Below, piece by piece: positions 53,763 through 62,256 of a stretch of DNA of 64,000 nucleotides (position 1 is the stretch's first letter; each line of letters begins with the position of its first letter). The stretch is from the NCBI RefSeq assembly GCF_004212215.1, contig NZ_QVFV01000001.1:1064814-1128813 (forward strand). The letters run 5' to 3'. This DNA comes from Leptolyngbya iicbica LK. Its GTDB lineage: Bacteria > Cyanobacteriota > Cyanobacteriia > Phormidesmidales > Phormidesmidaceae. A program made the translations under genes and the position numbers. Under the pieces are notes generated by a model, which searched no databases, was not told the origin of the DNA, and saw nothing but the letters and a program-made list of their open reading frames with translations.

Positions 53763-54293
53763 ATGAACAAGCTTAAAAATCCGTATTTTTGGGTTGCGGC
53801 AATTATTGGCTTAGCGCTAGACCAACTCACCAAACTTTGGGTCGTCAATAATTTTGAGCTCACCATTCCCCCAGAGACGATTCCCCTCTGGCCGGGCGTC
53901 TTCCACCTGACCTATGTCACCAACACCGGGGCGGCCTTCAGCCTATTTAGTGAAAATGGCGACTGGTTGCGGTGGCTGTCGCTCCTCGTCAGTTTGGCGC
54001 TCATCGCGTTGGGCTTATTGGTGACCCTGGCCAATCGGTGGGAGCAGGTCGGCTACGGCTGCATTCTCAGCGGTGCAGTGGGCAACGGCATCGATCGCTT
54101 TCTGAACGGCGAAGTGGTGGACTTTTTTGATTTCCGCCTGATTCGGTTCCCGATTTTCAACGTGGCGGATGTTTGCATCAATATCGGCATCGCGTGCCTG
54201 ATTATTGCGGCGTTTCGGGTGTCTCATGACGACACTTCGGGGGGGAACGGAGGCAAACCGGCCAAAAAGGGCGGTAAAAAGCTGAATTCTTAG
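53763..54293 (+). CDS. lspA: Signal peptidase II (lipoprotein signal peptidase)
   Basis: LspA cleaves signal peptides of lipoproteins before the lipid-modified cysteine in the cell membrane. The 176-residue protein has four helices and both catalytic aspartates, in GAVGNGIDRFLNGEVVDFFD and FPIFNVADVCINIG. The tail is lysine-rich. ATG 53763 gives the normal start MNKLKNPYFW, five bases after the bioY stop. Lipoproteins in this window, such as those at 31784 and 48141, would be its substrates. Confidence 0.96.
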   Translation: MNKLKNPYFWVAAIIGLALDQLTKLWVVNNFELTIPPETIPLWPGVFHLTYVTNTGAAFSLFSENGDWLRWLSLLVSLALIALGLLVTLANRWEQVGYGCILSGAVGNGIDRFLNGEVVDFFDFRLIRFPIFNVADVCINIGIACLIIAAFRVSHDDTSGGNGGKPAKKGGKKLNS

Positions 54294-54355
54294 GGCGCAT
54301 CATCACTTCCTGCCAAAACCCTGGCGGAGCAAGCATTTTCGCGCTCGCACTCCCG

Positions 54356-54382
54356 AGACAGACGAGGGCCTGTCGTCTGTCT
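54356..54382 (+). terminator. Strong hairpin after lspA
   Basis: AGACAGACGA and TCGTCTGTCT form a perfect 10-bp stem around a 7-base loop, 63 bases after lspA. No T-run follows, so it is either a weak terminator or a processing or stability element. Confidence 0.5.
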
Positions 54383-54505
54383 GCCGCCAGCCTTTGACGA
54401 TTAAATGAGGACAGGCCCTAGGGACAGTCTGGCGATCGCCCCTATCGATACGGTGTCTCCGAGCGTCGGTCAGTAGAATATTCATCAGTTCTTTTTTGTG
54501 CGCGT

Positions 54506-56779
54506 ATGAGTTCCTCGTCACCGCCACCTTCACCCCCGCCCCCGCCTCAGACCCTGCTGGGCAATGTGACCCAAGCCTTTAAGGCGGTGCAGCAAAAAAT
54601 TGACTTTTCCAAAATTGCGCTGAAGTCGGGGGCGCGTCCCGCTCAGCTAGAGGTGTCCTATCAGGACAAGGTCGAAACCTTTCCGCTGCTGGGCGATCGC
54701 TACCTGCTGGGCCGCAGTTCCCAACAGAGCGACATCGTGGTCAATAGCCCCATCGTCAGCCAGATTCACACCTCGATCACCCGCGACCCTAATCGGCCCG
54801 GTCGGCCCTTTGTCATCAAGGATAAACAATCTACCAACGGCCTGTATCACGGCAAAAAGCGCCTCAATTATTGGGTGATGCAGCATGGCGATGTGTTAAC
54901 CCTCGGCCCAGCAGATCTGGCCGACGGCGTCACGTTGCGCTACGTCGATCCGCCGCCCGCCTACATGCAAGGGCTGAAGTATGGGCTGTATGGGTTCACC
55001 GGCATCACGGCGATCGTGGGCTTTTGGATTGTGGCGCTGGAGTGGCCCAAAATTCCCATGCGGCCCTTTCCCGAGTCGGTGCAGGGGCCAGTGGTCATCT
55101 ACGCCGAAGAAGGGGGCGAAGTCGTGCCCCTGCGGCCCGAACCGACCCAAGCCCACCAAGAAAATCGCCGCATCGCCGATTACGGCCCTTACTTGCCCAA
55201 AGCGGTGGTCGCCTCCGAAGACACCCGCTATTACTGGCATTTGGGCATTGATCCCCTCGGGATTACCCGTGCCCTGGTGACCAACATTCGCGGCGGCGAA
55301 ATCCGCGAAGGCGGCAGCACCATTACTCAACAGCTGGCCCGCAGCGTCTATCGGGAATATGTGGGCACGGACGACTCCGCCGGACGCAAAGTGCGGGAAG
55401 CGGTGGTCGCGCTGAAGCTCGAAAGCTTTTACAGCAAGGATGATCTGCTGCTGTTTTACCTGAATCGGGTCTTCCTCGGCGGCAATTTATACGGCTTTGA
55501 AGACGCCGCCCAGTTTTACTTTGGCAAACCGGCTAAGGATCTAAATCTGTCGGAAGCGGCGACGTTAGTGGGCATTTTGCCCGCGCCCAATGCCTTTAAC
55601 CCGGTGACGAATTATGAGGCCGCGGTGGCCTATCGCGATCGCGTCCTCGATCGCATGACGGCCCTCGGCATGGTGAGTGCCGAAGAAGCCCGCCGCGCCC
55701 GGCGATCGCGCATCGAAATTAGTCCCGACGCCCGAGAGGAACTGCAAAGTATCCGCGCTCCCTATTTCTACAGCTACATCTTTCGCGAGTTAGAAACGGT
55801 GCTGGGCAGCGGCCTGGCGCGGGAAGGCAACTTCATCGTCGAAGCCACGCTGGATCTGGACATGCAAGCCGATGCCGAAGCGGCCCTGCAAAGCCATATC
55901 ACCACCACCGGCGCCGCGTTGAACTACAGCGAAGGGGCGATCGTCACCCTGGATAGCACCTCTGCTGCCATTCGCGCCTATGTCGGCGGCGTCGATTTCC
56001 AGTCCAGCCAGTTCGATCGCGCCTCCCAAGCACTGCGCCAGCCCGGTTCCACCTTCAAAGTCTTTGCCTATGCCGCCGCGCTAGAGGATGACATTCCCCC
56101 CGGACAGACGTTTGACTGTAGCGGGCTAACCTGGAACGGCCAATTTTTCGACGGGTGCCGTTCTGGGGCTGGAGCCATGAACATGCATGACGGTCTGGCC
56201 CTTTCGGAAAACGTCATCGCCATGCGCATTGCCCAAGAGGTCGGCCTCAACTCGGTGATTCAAACCGCTCAACGCCTTGGCATCGACAGCGACCTAAACC
56301 CGGCACCAGGTCTAGTCTTGGGCGAAAGTGAAGTGACGCCGCTAGAGCTGACCGGGGCGTTTGGGGCGATCGCCAACGACGGCGTGTGGAATCCGCCCCA
56401 CGGCATCCGGCGCGTGCTCGACAGCAGCGACTGCGCCGACCCCAACGACGCCAATAGCTGCCGCGTCATCTACGAATTTGGTCAAACGGGCGACACGAAC
56501 CAACAGGCCATCTCGCCAGCGATCGCCCAAACCCTCACCGGGCTCATGCAAGGCGTCATCCAAGGCGGCACCGGACGCAGCGCCTTTATCGGCCTAGGCG
56601 AAGCAGGCAAAACGGGCACCACCAACGACAACCGCGATCTGTGGTTTGTCGGCTACGTGCCCAATCGCGATCTGGTCACTGGCGTGTGGCTGGGCAATGA
56701 CGACAACACACCCACCAACGGCAGCAGCGGCAATGCCGCCGAGCTGTGGGGCACTTACATGAGCGATGTCACTCGCTAG
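54506..56779 (+). CDS. Class A penicillin-binding protein with N-terminal FHA domain
   Basis: The 757-residue protein makes peptidoglycan. A proline-rich start is followed by an FHA phosphothreonine-binding domain (about 50-145; YLLGRSSQQSDIVVNSPIVS, DKQSTNGLYHGKKRL), one membrane helix (155-175), a GT51 transglycosylase domain (AVVASEDTRYYWHLGID with the catalytic Glu, EGGSTITQQLARSVYREY) and a transpeptidase domain with the active serine in RQPGSTFK, the SEN motif and GKTGTTNDNRD. The FHA domain suggests control by Ser/Thr kinases. ATG 54506 is the only sensible start. It stands alone after the lspA hairpin. Confidence 0.95.
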   Translation: MSSSSPPPSPPPPPQTLLGNVTQAFKAVQQKIDFSKIALKSGARPAQLEVSYQDKVETFPLLGDRYLLGRSSQQSDIVVNSPIVSQIHTSITRDPNRPGRPFVIKDKQSTNGLYHGKKRLNYWVMQHGDVLTLGPADLADGVTLRYVDPPPAYMQGLKYGLYGFTGITAIVGFWIVALEWPKIPMRPFPESVQGPVVIYAEEGGEVVPLRPEPTQAHQENRRIADYGPYLPKAVVASEDTRYYWHLGIDPLGITRALVTNIRGGEIREGGSTITQQLARSVYREYVGTDDSAGRKVREAVVALKLESFYSKDDLLLFYLNRVFLGGNLYGFEDAAQFYFGKPAKDLNLSEAATLVGILPAPNAFNPVTNYEAAVAYRDRVLDRMTALGMVSAEEARRARRSRIEISPDAREELQSIRAPYFYSYIFRELETVLGSGLAREGNFIVEATLDLDMQADAEAALQSHITTTGAALNYSEGAIVTLDSTSAAIRAYVGGVDFQSSQFDRASQALRQPGSTFKVFAYAAALEDDIPPGQTFDCSGLTWNGQFFDGCRSGAGAMNMHDGLALSENVIAMRIAQEVGLNSVIQTAQRLGIDSDLNPAPGLVLGESEVTPLELTGAFGAIANDGVWNPPHGIRRVLDSSDCADPNDANSCRVIYEFGQTGDTNQQAISPAIAQTLTGLMQGVIQGGTGRSAFIGLGEAGKTGTTNDNRDLWFVGYVPNRDLVTGVWLGNDDNTPTNGSSGNAAELWGTYMSDVTR

Positions 56780-57041
56780 ATGCTATCGATGACAGTAAAT
56801 AAACCACAAGCAAACCAAAACCCACAATGCATGACTGATTACACCGAACTCGTCTACTTAATCACCCACATCAGGGTATTAGACTGACATATTTCCACCT
56901 ATACATCCATATAGGGAAGTTATGTAACATGCGTCAGTCAATCAATAGTTATGCCTCTTAGATCTTGGTGAGGATGCACCCAAAAGTCCGCTAGCTAGGA
57001 GTTAGCATTAGTCAGTAGCGGTTTTGCGGGAGAAGCTAATT

Positions 57042-57512
57042 ATGGCTATTGGATCTGATTCTAGTTGGGACTTAGCAGTTGATAATCGTAGCGGACAACT
57101 GGCTCTTGTCGTTGAGATCAAACGCAAAACCGATGTGTCGCCAGAATGGGCCGCCAAGCTACGTCGAAATATCTTTGCACACGGAACTTTCCCGAAAGCT
57201 CCATATTTTTTGATGGTGTTTCCAGATAAATTTTACCTATGGTCTGATGCTGAGGCCTATCAGGATCAGGGCGAACCTACCTACACTATTAATGCCTCTC
57301 CAATTCTTCAGCCTTACTTTGAGAGAGCAGGAGTAACTGCTGACCAAATCAGTGGAGCTAGTTTAGAGCTTATTGTTATGTCTTGGCTTGGAGAAATAAT
57401 TCATTCAGAACAGTTGCCTGAAAACCTTGATGCTTCTCAGCAATGGTTAATTGAGTCAGGACTTTATGCTGCCTTAGCTGGAGGAAAGCTTGAGCATGGG
57501 TTAGCTGCGTGA
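57042..57512 (+). CDS. Unknown protein with EIK nuclease-like core
   Basis: The 156-residue protein starts SDSSWDLAVDNRSGQLALVV and continues EIKRKTDVSPEWAAKLRRN. Asp10 (or Asp14) with Glu25-Ile-Lys27 fits the D...ExK core of PD-(D/E)XK nucleases, on a short hairpin followed by a helix, then YFLMVFPDKFYLWSDAEAYQ. I recall similar cyanobacterial proteins of unknown function; the nuclease reading is inference. GGGAGAAG lies six bases before ATG 57042. Its stop overlaps the next gene's GTG start in GTGA, so the two are translationally coupled. The DNA is AT-richer than the neighbours. Confidence 0.72.
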   Translation: MAIGSDSSWDLAVDNRSGQLALVVEIKRKTDVSPEWAAKLRRNIFAHGTFPKAPYFLMVFPDKFYLWSDAEAYQDQGEPTYTINASPILQPYFERAGVTADQISGASLELIVMSWLGEIIHSEQLPENLDASQQWLIESGLYAALAGGKLEHGLAA

Positions 57513-58132
57513 ACATTTATGTTGAGACAAACTTCGTTCTAGAACTAACCTTTGAGCAAGAGCAATGTTCAAGTTGTGAACAGATTTTACAACTTTGTGA
57601 AGCAGGAAAAGCAAAGCTCATCCTTCCAGCTTATAGCCTTGCTGAACCTCATGAAAAACTGAGCCGTCAAGCACGAAGCCGTCGAGAACTGCAACAGTCG
57701 TTAGATGCTGAGTTGCGGCAGCTTTTACGAACAGCCCCTTATGCAAGCCGTATCAAGAGTATTCAGGATATTGCTAGCTTAATGATTCAAAGTAATGAGG
57801 AAGAAAGGCATCGTTTTGTTCAATGTCGCGATCGGCTCCTTAAAGTTGGAGAAATTGTTTCGCTCAATGCCAATATATTGAGTGAAGCAGCCTCTTATGA
57901 AACTACTTACGACTTAACACCACAAGATGCCCTTGTATATGCATCAGTTATTACTCATTTACGACAGGATTTACCAGGACAGGCTTGCTTCTTAAATCGA
58001 AACTCTAAAGATTTTGATAGTCCTGACATCATTGATGAACTTAGACAACTCAACTGTAAAATGATTGCACGGTTTGATCGTGGACACGGCTTTATTCAGT
58101 CACAGCTGCCATCTGAGCAGCCAGAGGCATAA
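57509..58132 (+). CDS. PIN domain protein (putative ribonuclease)
   Basis: The 207-residue protein begins MNIYVETNFVLELTFEQEQC, the first strand and acidic residue of a PIN domain, here Glu instead of the usual Asp. The other acidic positions are in LILPAYSLAEPHEKL, TPQDALVYASVITHL and LNRNSKDFDSPDI, so the metal site appears complete. PIN proteins cut RNA, and many are toxins of two-gene modules. The upstream partner is not a recognisable antitoxin but a nuclease-like protein, with a 4-base overlap. GTG 57509 is the start. It may be a new type of paired system or a housekeeping pair. Confidence 0.8.
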   Translation: MNIYVETNFVLELTFEQEQCSSCEQILQLCEAGKAKLILPAYSLAEPHEKLSRQARSRRELQQSLDAELRQLLRTAPYASRIKSIQDIASLMIQSNEEERHRFVQCRDRLLKVGEIVSLNANILSEAASYETTYDLTPQDALVYASVITHLRQDLPGQACFLNRNSKDFDSPDIIDELRQLNCKMIARFDRGHGFIQSQLPSEQPEA

Positions 58133-58303
58133 CCAATCTCTGTACAGGAACGCTACAAGCTACTTAGCTGGGTTATAAAGGTTTATTGCATCCAGTGAGC
58201 TTGGTCGTTAAAGGTTTTGGTTGGCACGCCTTCCACCTGTGACCATTTTTCAAGAATTGCTGGCGATCGCTACCATCAGCGCGTCACTCATCAAGAACTA
58301 GCA

Positions 58304-58525
58304 GCGATCGCCCCACTCATTAACCGTTTGAGCCACATTGGCTCCATGTCGGCACACAAGTATCGGCGACTCATCGACTTTGATGATTCAATACAAAGGT
58401 TATGGAATCAGCGGTGAGTCGATGCAGCCCACAATCAACCGTCCACAACCTAAGCCGAAAGTGCAACCGCGATCGCATCCCCTCCGCAAAAGGCTGCGGT
58501 TTTTAGCAATTGTGGGGGCGATCGC
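58304..58525 (+). repeat. Direct duplication of the deacetylase upstream region, copy 1
   Basis: This ~222-base segment matches 61153-61369 closely, for example in AATACAAAGGTTATGGAATC and the start-codon region. Both ends of the match are GCGATCGC (HIP1) sites: 58304-58311 and 58518-58525. The copies are in the same direction, about 2.85 kb apart. Confidence 0.9.
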
Positions 58526-58538
58526 CGCCAACATTTGA
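58422..58538 (+). pseudogene. Truncated start of a polysaccharide deacetylase gene
   Basis: This frame begins MQPTINRPQPKPKVQPRSHP and continues LRKRLRFLAIVGAIAANI before a stop. It corresponds to the first ~35 residues of the deacetylase at 61272 (signal/anchor region) and then stops at the end of the duplication. It lacks any catalytic part. Confidence 0.85.
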
Positions 58539-58677
58539 TCACCTCTCAGAAACTGACAGCGATCGTCTTCAAGCACTGCGGAGAAAAATACCTACTTTGA
58601 TCGTCGATATGAGCTGAGCCTGTTCTTCAGAACGGACGCCGCGCACATTTTCGACTGACAGGAGGGCTAAAACCGCG

Positions 58678-60075
58678 ATGCCGAAATCGACTGAGGCCAC
58701 ATTGAACGGTTCGCCCGCGATCGCCGATGCCCAGTTGCAACTCGCGATCGCCTATGCCGACCAACGAGATTTGGAATCGGCCAGACGACATGCCCAGCTC
58801 GCCGCCGCACAGGCAACGCCAGACTGGCCCAACCTCGAATCGCTCGGCGTCCTGCTGTTTCAGTTGAGTCGGTTTTCAGCCGCGCGTCGTCTGCTCACCC
58901 AGGCGGAACAAAATAGGCCGTTGGGCAGCGAAGCACTCAAAATGCTGGCAGCGCTGTACCGCCGCTCGGGTGAAACCGCCAAAGCGCGACACTGCATTGC
59001 GGCTTGGGTGCAGCTCGACGCGATCGCCGCCCCCAACCATCCCCATCCCGACCGCCCCAACATTCTGCGTCTGCGCTCGGTAGAAAAAAGCTACTTCGGC
59101 ATCAAAACCAATCGGAAAACGGGCTTGCGGTACTGCTGGCTCAAAGGGGGCCACTTTTCTAGCAAAAATCTGATTGACCGGAGCCGCTGCAACCTCTATG
59201 TCGGCACGGTGTCCGGCCACAACCCCATCGGGCCGGAGGCGCTGCCGGGTGTTGACCTGATCGTCAATGGCGTCAGTTGCGCTGATTTGGACCCGATAGG
59301 GCTGAACCACGTCGAAGCCTGCCTGGCCAACTTCCCAGACGTGCCCGTGATTAACCCACCCAGCCAGGTGCGCCACACCACCCGCGCCGAAAACGCCCGC
59401 CGCCTGGGCGTCCTCCCCCACGTCATCCTGCCGCAGGCCGAGCTGTTCCGGCTCGAAGGGGCAGCAGCGGCGATCGCCACTCAAATAGAAGCAACCGGAC
59501 TGAGCTACCCGATGATCGTGCGCCATCGCGGGACGCAGACGGGCAAAACGGTGGAAAAGGTTGACCACCGTCCAGCCCTGGTCGAGTGGCTAGCGGCCCA
59601 ACCCCCAGGCACCGAGGTCTACGCCACCGCCTTTATCGATTGCCGCTGGCCAGACGGCTACTACCATAAGACCCGCGTGTTCTTCATTGACGGTGAGTTG
59701 TTTCCCGTTGCCAGCTTAGCCAGCGACACCTGGCAAATTCATTCGGGCGATCGCTATCGCATCATGTCGTCCACGCCCTCCACTCAGGCAGACGAGCAAC
59801 GGTTCCTGAACGATCCCGCCGCGTACTTAGGCCCCAAAGCCTTCGATGCGCTCTACGCCATCTGCGACACCATTGGGCTGGATTTTTTCGGCATTGACTT
59901 CACCCTCGACGCTGAGGGCAACGTCATCGTGTTTGAGGCCAACGCCGCCATGCGCCACAACTTCGACCACGCGGAAAACTTCCCCTACACCCGCCCCCAT
60001 TTAGAAAACGTCTCGGCAGCGTTTGCAGCCATGCTCGACCGGCGGCTCACCGCGAAAATGTCGCCTATCCCATAG
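58678..60075 (+). CDS. TPR/ATP-grasp fusion protein
   Basis: The 465-residue protein has an N-terminal tetratricopeptide-like helical region (about 15-120; YADQRDLESARRHAQLAAAQ, ALYRRSGETAKARHCIAAW) and a C-terminal ATP-grasp ligase fold (about 210-455). The latter shows YPMIVRHRGTQTGKTVEKVD, VFFIDGELFPVASLASDTWQ and the metal-binding GLDFFGIDFTLDAEGNVIVF followed by EANAAMRHN. ATP-grasp enzymes join a carboxylate to an amine or thiol; the substrate here is unknown. The next gene is a TauD-like dioxygenase, so the two may modify one small molecule or peptide. GGAGGG lies 13 bases before ATG 58678. Confidence 0.85.
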   Translation: MPKSTEATLNGSPAIADAQLQLAIAYADQRDLESARRHAQLAAAQATPDWPNLESLGVLLFQLSRFSAARRLLTQAEQNRPLGSEALKMLAALYRRSGETAKARHCIAAWVQLDAIAAPNHPHPDRPNILRLRSVEKSYFGIKTNRKTGLRYCWLKGGHFSSKNLIDRSRCNLYVGTVSGHNPIGPEALPGVDLIVNGVSCADLDPIGLNHVEACLANFPDVPVINPPSQVRHTTRAENARRLGVLPHVILPQAELFRLEGAAAAIATQIEATGLSYPMIVRHRGTQTGKTVEKVDHRPALVEWLAAQPPGTEVYATAFIDCRWPDGYYHKTRVFFIDGELFPVASLASDTWQIHSGDRYRIMSSTPSTQADEQRFLNDPAAYLGPKAFDALYAICDTIGLDFFGIDFTLDAEGNVIVFEANAAMRHNFDHAENFPYTRPHLENVSAAFAAMLDRRLTAKMSPIP

Positions 60076-60178
60076 CGTCTATGCGCCTGCCCCAGAGAGG
60101 CGATCGCGCCCCATCACCATCACGTCGGGCCACATCATGGCCACTCTCCCAAAGTTTTGACGTCACTATGCTGAGGAA

Positions 60179-60275
60179 TGGGAATTTATTTTCGTGTGGA
60201 CAGCCGTCTCGGCTGCCCAAGCTCAGGCAAGATATCTGCCCAGCAAAATTGGACTTTATCCAACCCTGTTTTCTG
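60179..60275. repeat. Dispersed ~97-bp repeat, copy B
   Basis: This segment in the 221-base gap between the ATP-grasp and dioxygenase genes aligns with 32616-32712. It contains the hairpin CAGCCGTCTCGGCTG and lies only about 20 bases before the dioxygenase start, so it may influence expression. Confidence 0.75.
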
Positions 60276-60296
60276 AATCCATGCAACCCTAAATCG

Positions 60297-61091
60297 ATGA
60301 CCCGATTACACCTGGCTCAATTTGTTGGACCAACAGGCCAACTCGCCACCGAGGCGACCCGCAAACTTGCAGCTGAACTGCTCACCGCGCTCAGGACTCC
60401 GCCGCATTGGCTAGTGTTGGTGACAGACCAGCAGCCCATTGATCTCGATGGGGTCATCAACCTGTTGACGGCAATGGGGCAGCCGCAGGCGATCGCTGAC
60501 AGGGACTTGCCGCGCATTTCGACCACCAAGATCCAGGTGGATACGCAACAGGCAGCGCGTCCTGGCAAGGTGACCCGCTATAGCCGCACCCCCGATGCCC
60601 TGCCACTGCATACCGATTGCAGCAACAAGACCGTCCCCCCCAACCTGGTGGCATTTGCGATGGCACGCCCCGATCCCCAGGGCGGCGGCGAGAGCGTGAT
60701 GTTGTCGGCGGCGGATTTGGTGCACGACCTGCCCGCAGACCTGGTCAGTCACTTGCGTCAGCCGATCTTTCCATTTACCGCCAAAAAGCGGTACCCAATT
60801 CTGCAGGGTGAGGGTGACGAGGTGCAGATTCGCTATTACCGACAACAGATCAACTCGGCGCTGAGCCAGCAGTGTACGTTGTCGGACGCTGCCCAGGCCG
60901 CGATCGATGAGTTGGAACGCTACTTGGCACTATCCCAGCGATCGGTGCGCTTCGCCATGCAGGCAGGCGAGGTTGTGATCATGGATAATCGGCGCGTCTT
61001 GCACGGTCGCAGTGCCATGGCCGCCAACAGCCCCCGTCTGATGCATCGGTTCCGGCTATCCGTCCCAGCCCTGTCCACAGTTGAAGCATAA
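60297..61091 (+). CDS. TauD/TfdA-like Fe(II)/2-oxoglutarate dioxygenase
   Basis: The 264-residue protein has the iron-binding facial triad of the TauD group: His105 and Asp107 in LPLHTDCSN and His236 in NRRVLHGRSAM, with the 2-oxoglutarate-binding arginine in LMHRFRL. GGGESVMLSAADLVHDLP also fits. Such enzymes hydroxylate or desaturate small molecules or carrier-bound amino acids. ATG 60297 begins the protein at MTRLHLAQFV; the frame is open to 60081 through the repeat, without sense. It follows the ATP-grasp gene by 221 bases and precedes the second copy of the duplication. Confidence 0.87.
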   Translation: MTRLHLAQFVGPTGQLATEATRKLAAELLTALRTPPHWLVLVTDQQPIDLDGVINLLTAMGQPQAIADRDLPRISTTKIQVDTQQAARPGKVTRYSRTPDALPLHTDCSNKTVPPNLVAFAMARPDPQGGGESVMLSAADLVHDLPADLVSHLRQPIFPFTAKKRYPILQGEGDEVQIRYYRQQINSALSQQCTLSDAAQAAIDELERYLALSQRSVRFAMQAGEVVIMDNRRVLHGRSAMAANSPRLMHRFRLSVPALSTVEA

Positions 61092-61152
61092 GTCACGAAC
61101 CGATTAGCCGCTTCGATAACACAGTGCTAGAAAAGTACCGATCCAGCCGAGA

Positions 61153-61369
61153 GCGATCGCCCCACTCATTAACCGTTTAAGCCACATTCACTCCACATAG
61201 GCTCACAAGTTATCGGCTGCTAATCAACTTTGATGATTCAATACAAAGGTTATGGAATCTGCGGTGAGTCGATGCAGCCTACAATTAACCGTCCCAAACC
61301 GATCGCACCGCCGCGATCTCGCCCCCTCCGCAAAGGGCTGCGGTTTTTGGCGATTGTGGGGGCGATCGC
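61153..61369 (+). repeat. Direct duplication of the deacetylase upstream region, copy 2
   Basis: This is the functional counterpart of 58304-58525: about 120 bases upstream of the deacetylase start plus its first ~32 codons. The HIP1 sites at its ends are 61153-61160 and 61362-61369. Upstream of the first site the two loci are unrelated. Confidence 0.9.
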
Positions 61370-62078
61370 GCTCTCGATTTTCCTGTTTGATCGGGCTTTG
61401 TGGCCCAACCGCTACCTGCTCGCGCCCTGGGTGTTTGGCGACGCCATTTATCAGGTACAAACCGCTGAAAAAGTGGTGGCACTCACCTTTGACGATGGCC
61501 CCGACCCACGTTACACCGAGCAAATTGGGCAAATCCTCGCCGATGCGGGAGCCCCCAGCACCTTCTTTGTCATGGGGCGACATGTGCAGCAGCATCCCGA
61601 ACTTGTGCAGACCTTGATGGCCCAGGGACACGAACTAGGGAACCATACCTGGAGCCATCCCAGCCTCAAAACCAAATCGCCTGCCACGATTCGCGATGAA
61701 CTGGAATCGACCGATCAACTACTGCGCGACCTGGGGTATACCCAGCCGATTCCCTTCCGCTCGCCCTATGGTCACAGTTGGTTCACGCTGCCCCACGTGC
61801 TCAAGCAACGCGACCAGGCCAACATTTTGTGGACGGTGCAGATGAACGACTGGAAACCCGAAGAACCGGACGTAATGATGGCGCTGCTGGCTCCCAAGTT
61901 TGGCAACGGGGCGATCGTGCTGATGCATGACGGCGATGGCGAGTCCGAAGGGGCCGATCGCAGCAACACCGTCACCCTGGTGCAAATGATTTTGGACAAA
62001 TACCTTGCCGAAGGCTATCGCTTTGTCACCGTGTCTGAACTCCTGACCCAGGGAAAACCGATTCGCCGCTGGTCCTAA
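61272..62078 (+). CDS. Polysaccharide deacetylase (NodB homology)
   Basis: The 268-residue protein has a basic, proline-rich start, one membrane anchor (about 30-45) and a NodB domain. Motif 1 is VVALTFDDGPDPRYTEQ with the catalytic and metal aspartates, motif 2 is HELGNHTWSHPSL with the two metal histidines, and motif 3 is PIPFRSPYG. IVLMHDGDGES is the late histidine motif. It should remove acetyl groups from peptidoglycan or an exported glycan outside the membrane. ATG 61272 is chosen; 14 residues in frame upstream also exist and are shared with the duplicated copy at 58422. Confidence 0.93.
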   Translation: MQPTINRPKPIAPPRSRPLRKGLRFLAIVGAIALSIFLFDRALWPNRYLLAPWVFGDAIYQVQTAEKVVALTFDDGPDPRYTEQIGQILADAGAPSTFFVMGRHVQQHPELVQTLMAQGHELGNHTWSHPSLKTKSPATIRDELESTDQLLRDLGYTQPIPFRSPYGHSWFTLPHVLKQRDQANILWTVQMNDWKPEEPDVMMALLAPKFGNGAIVLMHDGDGESEGADRSNTVTLVQMILDKYLAEGYRFVTVSELLTQGKPIRRWS

Positions 62079-62256
62079 TTAGCTCGCCGATAGGGTCAAA
62101 TTTTAACCGCCTCTTGATAGACGATGGGTCGCGATCGCTCTAGATTGATACGGAGGGCATCACGTTTTCTTAACTATTGCCCGCAAATATGAAAGGATAG
62201 GGATCGCCTCACGCGCCTATTAATTTACCCACAGTTGTTCACACAGGTTCGCCACT

